5,299 nucleotides of DNA from NCBI GenBank assembly GCA_916049935.1, contig CAJZJI010000075.1, positions 1 to 5,299 on the forward strand, written 5' to 3'. The notes under the pieces were generated by a model. It ran no database searches. It had not been told where the DNA came from and worked only from the letters and a program-made list of their open reading frames with translations. Made by a program: the position numbers and the translations under genes. Position 1 is the stretch's first letter; each line of letters opens with the position of its first letter. This DNA comes from an uncultured Streptococcus sp. Its GTDB lineage: Bacteria > Bacillota > Bacilli > Lactobacillales > Aerococcaceae. Below, piece by piece: positions 5,178 to 5,299 of the stretch.

Positions 5178-5299
5178 ATGTTAGAATTACGCAATATTCA
5201 CAAACGTTTTGGCGATAAACAGATCTTGTCCGAATTCAACTTAACCATTCACGAAGGGAAAATCTTGGCCATCGTTGGACCTTCAGGAGGCGGGAAAAC
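5178..5299 (+). CDS. Amino-acid ABC importer, ATP-binding subunit, partial (N-terminal 40 residues)
   Basis: ATG at 5178 is preceded by AGGAGG (5164-5169) with an 8-nt spacer. The frame is open to the right edge and codes for the start of an ABC ATPase: M-L-E-L-R-N-I-H-K-R-F-G, then an L-S-x-F-N-L-T-I-H-E-G-K segment and the Walker A motif G34-P-S-G-G-G-K40, with the next codon beginning AC (Thr). The variant Walker A with three glycines (G-P-S-G-G-G-K) is common in polar amino-acid importers of the GlnQ/HisP type, in keeping with the permease just upstream. It should hydrolyse ATP to power uptake through that permease. Walker B, signature and the remaining roughly 200 residues lie beyond the window, as presumably does a substrate-binding protein. 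Confidence 0.93.
   Translation, partial: MLELRNIHKRFGDKQILSEFNLTIHEGKILAIVGPSGGGK

Overview
The window looks like chromosomal DNA from a low-to-mid GC Gram-positive bacterium of the order Lactobacillales (Streptococcus or a relative such as Abiotrophia or Granulicatella). The evidence is AGGAGG-type Shine-Dalgarno sites, a TTG start, extended -10 (TGnTATAAT) promoters, type II signal peptides with VAGC/LIAGC lipoboxes, and a secreted lysozyme built from aromatic wall-binding repeats plus a C-terminal GH25 domain, the layout of pneumococcal LytC. The genus cannot be fixed from the sequence alone. Nothing resembles an insertion sequence, phage, CRISPR array or RNA gene.

Left part, minus strand: a promoter with a perfect TATAAT (985-990) leads into two adjacent lipoprotein genes (259-934 coding, then 244 down past the left edge). 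They are separated by 12 bp, with the stop codon of the first touching the ribosome binding site of the second. The two mature proteins begin alike (a G-x-W motif followed by similar residues) and are probably diverged tandem duplicates of unknown function.

Centre, minus strand: a 661-residue exported cell-wall hydrolase (1201-3186) has its own promoter and a strong intrinsic terminator (1159-1187). Its binding region contains three consecutive, gapless 61-residue units, each made of three shorter aromatic repeats. The C-terminal 200 residues are a GH25 muramidase with an intact D-x-E motif.

Right part, plus strand: divergent from the hydrolase is a monocistronic EamA/DMT-family membrane transporter (3407-4360), closed by a strong terminator (4368-4402). 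Its -10 box lies so close to the first ATG that the transcript would be leaderless or nearly so, unless translation starts at an internal ATG at 3464 that has a ribosome binding site. A further extended -10 promoter then drives a polar amino-acid ABC importer operon: permease (4524-5165, TTG start) followed after 12 bp by the ATPase (5178 onward, cut by the right edge just inside the Walker A motif). The substrate-binding protein is not in view.

These are four independent transcription units that share a cell-envelope theme: surface lipoproteins, a wall hydrolase and two membrane transporters. I see no sign of a dedicated new defence or mobile system. The most interesting points are the 61-residue repeat architecture, the start-site ambiguity of the EamA gene, the paralogous lipoprotein pair and the unusual lysine in the permease EAA loop.
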